In this document: positions 59,863 through 64,000 of the stretch, one piece after another
Position numbering within the stretch: position 1 is the stretch's first letter
Layout: each line of letters opens with the position of its first letter
NCBI GenBank assembly: GCA_013398175.1
Contig: VZRZ01008247.1
Coordinates: 513,165 to 577,164 of the forward strand
DNA length: 64,000 bases
Source: Climacteris rufus
Taxonomy: Eukaryota > Chordata > Aves > Passeriformes > Climacteridae
Direction of reading: 5' to 3'
Notes under the pieces: generated by a model
Told to the model about the DNA's origin: nothing
Database searches by the model: none
The model's input: the letters and a program-made list of their open reading frames with translations, nothing else
Made by a program: the position numbers and the translations under genes

Positions 59863-62800
59863 CTCTCATTTCCACTAAGTGTCTGACTCAGGATTACAAA
59901 TCATTACCTAAGTACACCCAAGAGCACATCCCTATTAATTAGCTGAAGCTATTTGCTGCCTGTAATGAATCTCATTGTTAGGGAATATTCAGGGTGTGCA
60001 ATGCAATTCTTTTTGAGCTGCAGTCCAACTTCAAGAATCTCCAATCTCTTAATCTCCAATGTGTCCCTCCTGGTGAGGAACAACCTGCTGTGTCCATGTA
60101 CAGTGATAACTGAGATCATGACATACAGTTTATTTTTAAAAAATTAAGCTTCATATCATTACTCGCCTTTCTTTGACACATTTTTTGCAATCACCTTGTC
60201 CTCAGAACCCCATTTGCAGGGCCCTCTCTCTCTCCTTTGACATCTAGGTTTCTATATCTACCTGCCTGCAAATGTATTGTTTAAATTAGGCCAGACAACT
60301 TCGCAGAAAGACCTACACCTACAGACTATAGCAAAAAAAAATATTTCATCAGAAATTACATCACATGTTTTTAAAAGATCAGAGTGGTTTCTGGGGAAGG
60401 GGAGTGGTGGGCAGGACTGCAGGGAATTGCTGGTTTTTAATGTTATTCTTACCATCCTTTCAACTTTTTCTGGAAAGATCCTAGCATGTCTTAGTTGGCA
60501 AGGCAAGCATCCTAACTGGTCTATAGCTGTGTCAAAGACAGAAGGTAGCCTTTTCTCATGTTAGCACAAAAGCCTTAGCTATGACAGTACAGATAAGGCC
60601 ACTTTAAAGGCAGGCATTTTGCTTGACCATTTCGCTAAGCTGATGCCTGTCATTCATAAGGCTTTTTCATCTACTCAAAAGACCAGTCAGGTTGCAAATG
60701 AAGGAGGGTTTATAAATCAAATGCCCAAGGCTGGACCTGATTTAAATGAATGTTGGGCTGAAATGAAAACCATTCAGAGTTCTGAGTTCAGCTGATAAAA
60801 CTGGGGTTTGACTTTTAATTTCCATCTTAGATACTGAGGTGCAAGTGTGGATTCAGGATGACTCTTACAACTGATCTTAAATAACCCTCTAGAAAGCCAA
60901 CTCTCCAGAAAGAAAGTCCCAGCATATTAAGAAAGAAAGAATTGCTCAAGACTTTCAGAATAAAACCATGGAAATGTTAAACACATGCAAATTCATTCCA
61001 CATCCTGAACTCCTGGAGTTTAGGAGCAGACAAAAATGACCATAACATTTCTGAGGTGAGACCTCTTTTAAACACTTCCCAGACTTTCCTCTGCTGGAAA
61101 ACTTCTTCAGTAAGCAGAAGCAAATGGAGAAAAGCAAACAGGATTTGAGCATCCAAGTCCTTTAGGCATCTTTGGATATCCTAACTGTGATGAAAATAAT
61201 TTTCACAACAAACAGATTCTAGAAAATAAATGCAATGTCTGTTTGTATGTGTAAAATGTAATGAAGTGGACCAATGTCAGTTGCATTCCTTCCGTTTTCC
61301 TGATGGCATTTTATTCTGGTTAAAGGAAACACAGATTAGGTGTACTATGATATATAGCCTTCAACTAAATAAAGTGCACCAAAATGAAATATAATAGTTT
61401 GTTTCCATGAGTACGATAGTGTCCTAAACAAAATGGTTGGCAGATAATTATGCTGTATCAAGAGATAATTTTAGAAAAAGAGATACCAAGAGGTACTTGA
61501 TAAAGATGCAAGTGTCAACTTCCAAAATCACCTTTGGAGAAAATTTTAAAGAAAAGCCCCTGTAGTGCAGGAAGCAGTTGGAGAACTTTAGCTTTTTACT
61601 TCTGACTGTAGCAATTATCTCCCATATCATCACGTTATATAAAATGACTTGCAATATCCAGGAATGCTAACTCAGATCTTCTGATCTTTCTGCTCTCTGC
61701 TTTGTTTGACTACCCATAAAACGTGAATATTTTGAACTTTAAGGAAGTAAGTGAAACCAGACAATTATTTATTAATAACATCCAGCTGGGAAGCACTTTG
61801 ATGGCAGAAAGCAAACCTTTTGCAATATACACGTGGCCAGATTCTTTTCCCATTAATTGAGATTGACTGCTCTTCTCTAAGGCTCCCCCAGAGCACGCAG
61901 TAAAACACACTTTTCATTTAAGAGCTCAACATGCCAACATGTGTTGAAGCACACTTCCACAAATTCACAACACACTGGGCAGCTCTCATCTAAGTCACGC
62001 AACTCTCACTCAACCCTAAAATTACAACCTTTTGTTGCTAGTGTGTGCAAAGAGTGAAACTAGAGCAGGAATCTGTTCCTCCATGGATCTGCATTGCTGG
62101 GAATGCCCAGGAACCCCAAATGCTGTCTGCTGCTGGATTTTGTGAGGTGTCAGATGATCCTCCAAAGTTCTGCACACAGGTGGGGTACATATTTGTAACA
62201 TGTGATAAGACTCTGTATTTCACTGATAACTGTACTGTGGGAATGGTTACTAAACTGTGAAAGATGATGAAATACATGCAAATGGATCCTGGGCTGTATA
62301 TCAGGATGAATTCTACCATCAGCTTGCTGACCGCATTCTGCCCAGAATGAGAACTGGCTTTTCCTCAATGGGAAGGTAGATTTATTTTTTTTTAATTGGA
62401 GTATATTTCTATGTTGACACTAGTGAATCAAATGTTCCCTAGGACCTTTCTCTGGTGTCCAGACCAACCAGCACAGCAGACCCCTCATCCATATGAACAA
62501 ACCCTCCTATGCCAAAAGCTGAGCTGGTTTCAACAAATAGAAATATTCCTCGGTAATGTGCAACTTATTAGTACAAATGAAGCACATGGGAGATGGATTG
62601 AACCCCTCCATTGAATGTGCATTATAAGAAACCTTTCTGACACCTATGACATCAGTCAGGACAGAACTCAGCCAAACAGAGAGATTATTCAGTTCCATCT
62701 ATGAATATAGTTGGCTTCCTATGAGATGGTTGAAAGATTTGATTGCAACTGCTTTGCAGACCTGTAAGCTGGTAATTAAATACCCAGGGCAATTGCAAAC

Positions 62801-63877
62801 ATGAAAGAAGCCTTCATTCAACTTGCACACAGCTACCAAGCTCAGTTAGAGAGGAAAATATGCCTTTGGATTCAGTAACTGCTCTCTGATTTCATTATTG
62901 CTGACTTCTTCGCACGTGGACCTCAAAGGTTTATTTACATGCTGCTGAGCTTAGAAAAATGTCTTTGCTCCATCTGTACAACACCAAGGCATCCCATTGC
63001 ACAGATGGTTTCCAGTCACCGCATTTTTCAACGTACATGTGCATACATCAACCCTCAGTCTCAGTTCCTCAGCCTTCCTGCCCTGCAGACCTTTGTGTCC
63101 TTGCCAAGACATTGGACATCCCTAGGAGAACACAGACCCTATTCAACTAAATAAAAAACAAACTTGACACATAGAAATCAACTACAAATGTTCAGGATAG
63201 AAAAAACAAGCCAACATGTGCTTTTCTAATTTAGTTTCTATATTTTGAAAAAATGCACTGAACATTTGCAGTCCATTTGTAATATTATGACTTCCTTTAC
63301 TGTATAGTTTTAATTTGTTTGTCTTTACCATTGCTGGCCATTGTTGTCTCCTGCTTTTATCCAGATTCAGAGCAGACCTTGAAGACTGCCTTGCTTTTTT
63401 AAGATAGAATTTATTATGATAGCCGCCATGGATATTCTCTGCTAGATGTTGATCTGTTTTAAGAAGAGATCAAGATTTGGCAAAATAAATGAGATAATTC
63501 CTGTCTTTGTTTAAAGAGATCTAACCCTCAAAGTACATTCCTATTACAAGTACACACATTTACACATTTTTGTGCTCAACCTCAGTGTAATTGTGTAGAG
63601 GAGTGCAGCCTTTCGGTCAGATAATGAATGTAACACATGATAGAGTACTGTAGTACAATGTTGTTTCTGGCATGATCACAGGATCACTGCAGTCATTAAG
63701 GGTGAAGCCATATTATTAAAGGACATACTCCCAGATTAAGCAGAAGAAACCAAAATAAGCAATCTAATTCATAACTGTAGGGATACTGAAGTTAATTTAA
63801 AGGTTAACAAGTATACATACATATATAACACATATTCTTTTCATATAAAAAGAATACATATGATATACACGTGAAAA
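59863..63877. other. Unassigned AT-rich region
   Basis: About 4 kb without a recognised gene, RNA or named repeat. Open frames are at or below 95 codons and look like chance. Confidence 0.55.
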
Positions 63878-64000
63878 ATAGATAGAGATAGAGTTAGAGA
63901 TAGAGATAGAGAGATAGAGATAGAGCTAGATAGATGAGATAGAGATAGAGATAGAGATAGAGATAGAGATAGAGATAGAGATAGAGATAGAGATAGAGAT
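63878..64000. repeat. GATAGA hexanucleotide tract, runs off the window
   Basis: Imperfect GATAGA and GATA units from 63878, becoming a pure hexanucleotide array from about 63936 to the last base. The true length is unknown because the window ends inside it. Confidence 0.95.

Noticed and set aside
1..64000. A new multi-gene system such as a defence island, operon or biosynthetic cluster
   Set aside because: The window is vertebrate non-coding DNA with retroelements; no set of intact neighbouring genes exists to support one.

Overview
The window looks like a gene-free stretch of a bird nuclear chromosome. The evidence is the repeat content. There are several CR1 LINE copies with the avian 3' end (short tandem ATTCTRTG units, seen as the CATAGAATCATAGAATGG type on the opposite strand). 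There are also solo LTRs whose terminal sequences I recognise as common avian ERVL-type LTRs, and one GC-rich LTR followed by a lysine-tRNA primer-binding site. The rest is AT-rich, CpG-poor DNA. I found no convincing protein-coding exon, CpG-island promoter, classical tRNA/rRNA gene, CRISPR array or bacterial-type operon. Almost all open frames are short and look like chance; the best ones lie inside mobile elements. The sequence fits a gene desert or the inside of a very long intron. The LTR families suggest a non-galliform (neoavian) bird, but that is recall and not proof.

Layout: 32-682 is an LTR-like element (copy A), with a diverged relative in the same orientation at 26585-27271 (copy B). 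7695-8356 is a compact class II (ERVK-like) LTR insertion flanked by 6-bp target duplications. 10390-11928 is a + strand CR1 with remnants of ORF1 (esterase end), ORF2 (endonuclease) and the 3' end, lacking the reverse-transcriptase region. 16559-16905 is a minus-strand LTR. 22380-22967 is a minus-strand ERVL-type solo LTR with flanking repeats. 27552-28406 is a + strand ERVL-type solo LTR. Minus-strand CR1 pieces lie at 28670-28905, 41907-42885 (with an RT fragment) and 54235-54541. Plus-strand CR1 pieces lie at 59085-59503 and 59700-59862. Simple repeats include a GGAA/GGAC tract (50836-50974) and a GATAGA hexanucleotide tract that runs off the right edge (63878-64000). Between these are long stretches with nothing recognisable.

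The most interesting object is the 7695-8356 insertion. A single LTR is followed by about 51 nt complementary to the 3' two-thirds of tRNA-Lys, far beyond the normal 18-nt primer-binding site, and then by a second copy of the last 20 bp of the LTR. The whole chimera sits between 6-bp direct repeats. It looks like a fossil of an aberrant reverse-transcription product in which the tRNA primer was copied far past the usual stop and the strand then jumped back to the LTR end. No new multi-gene system was found.
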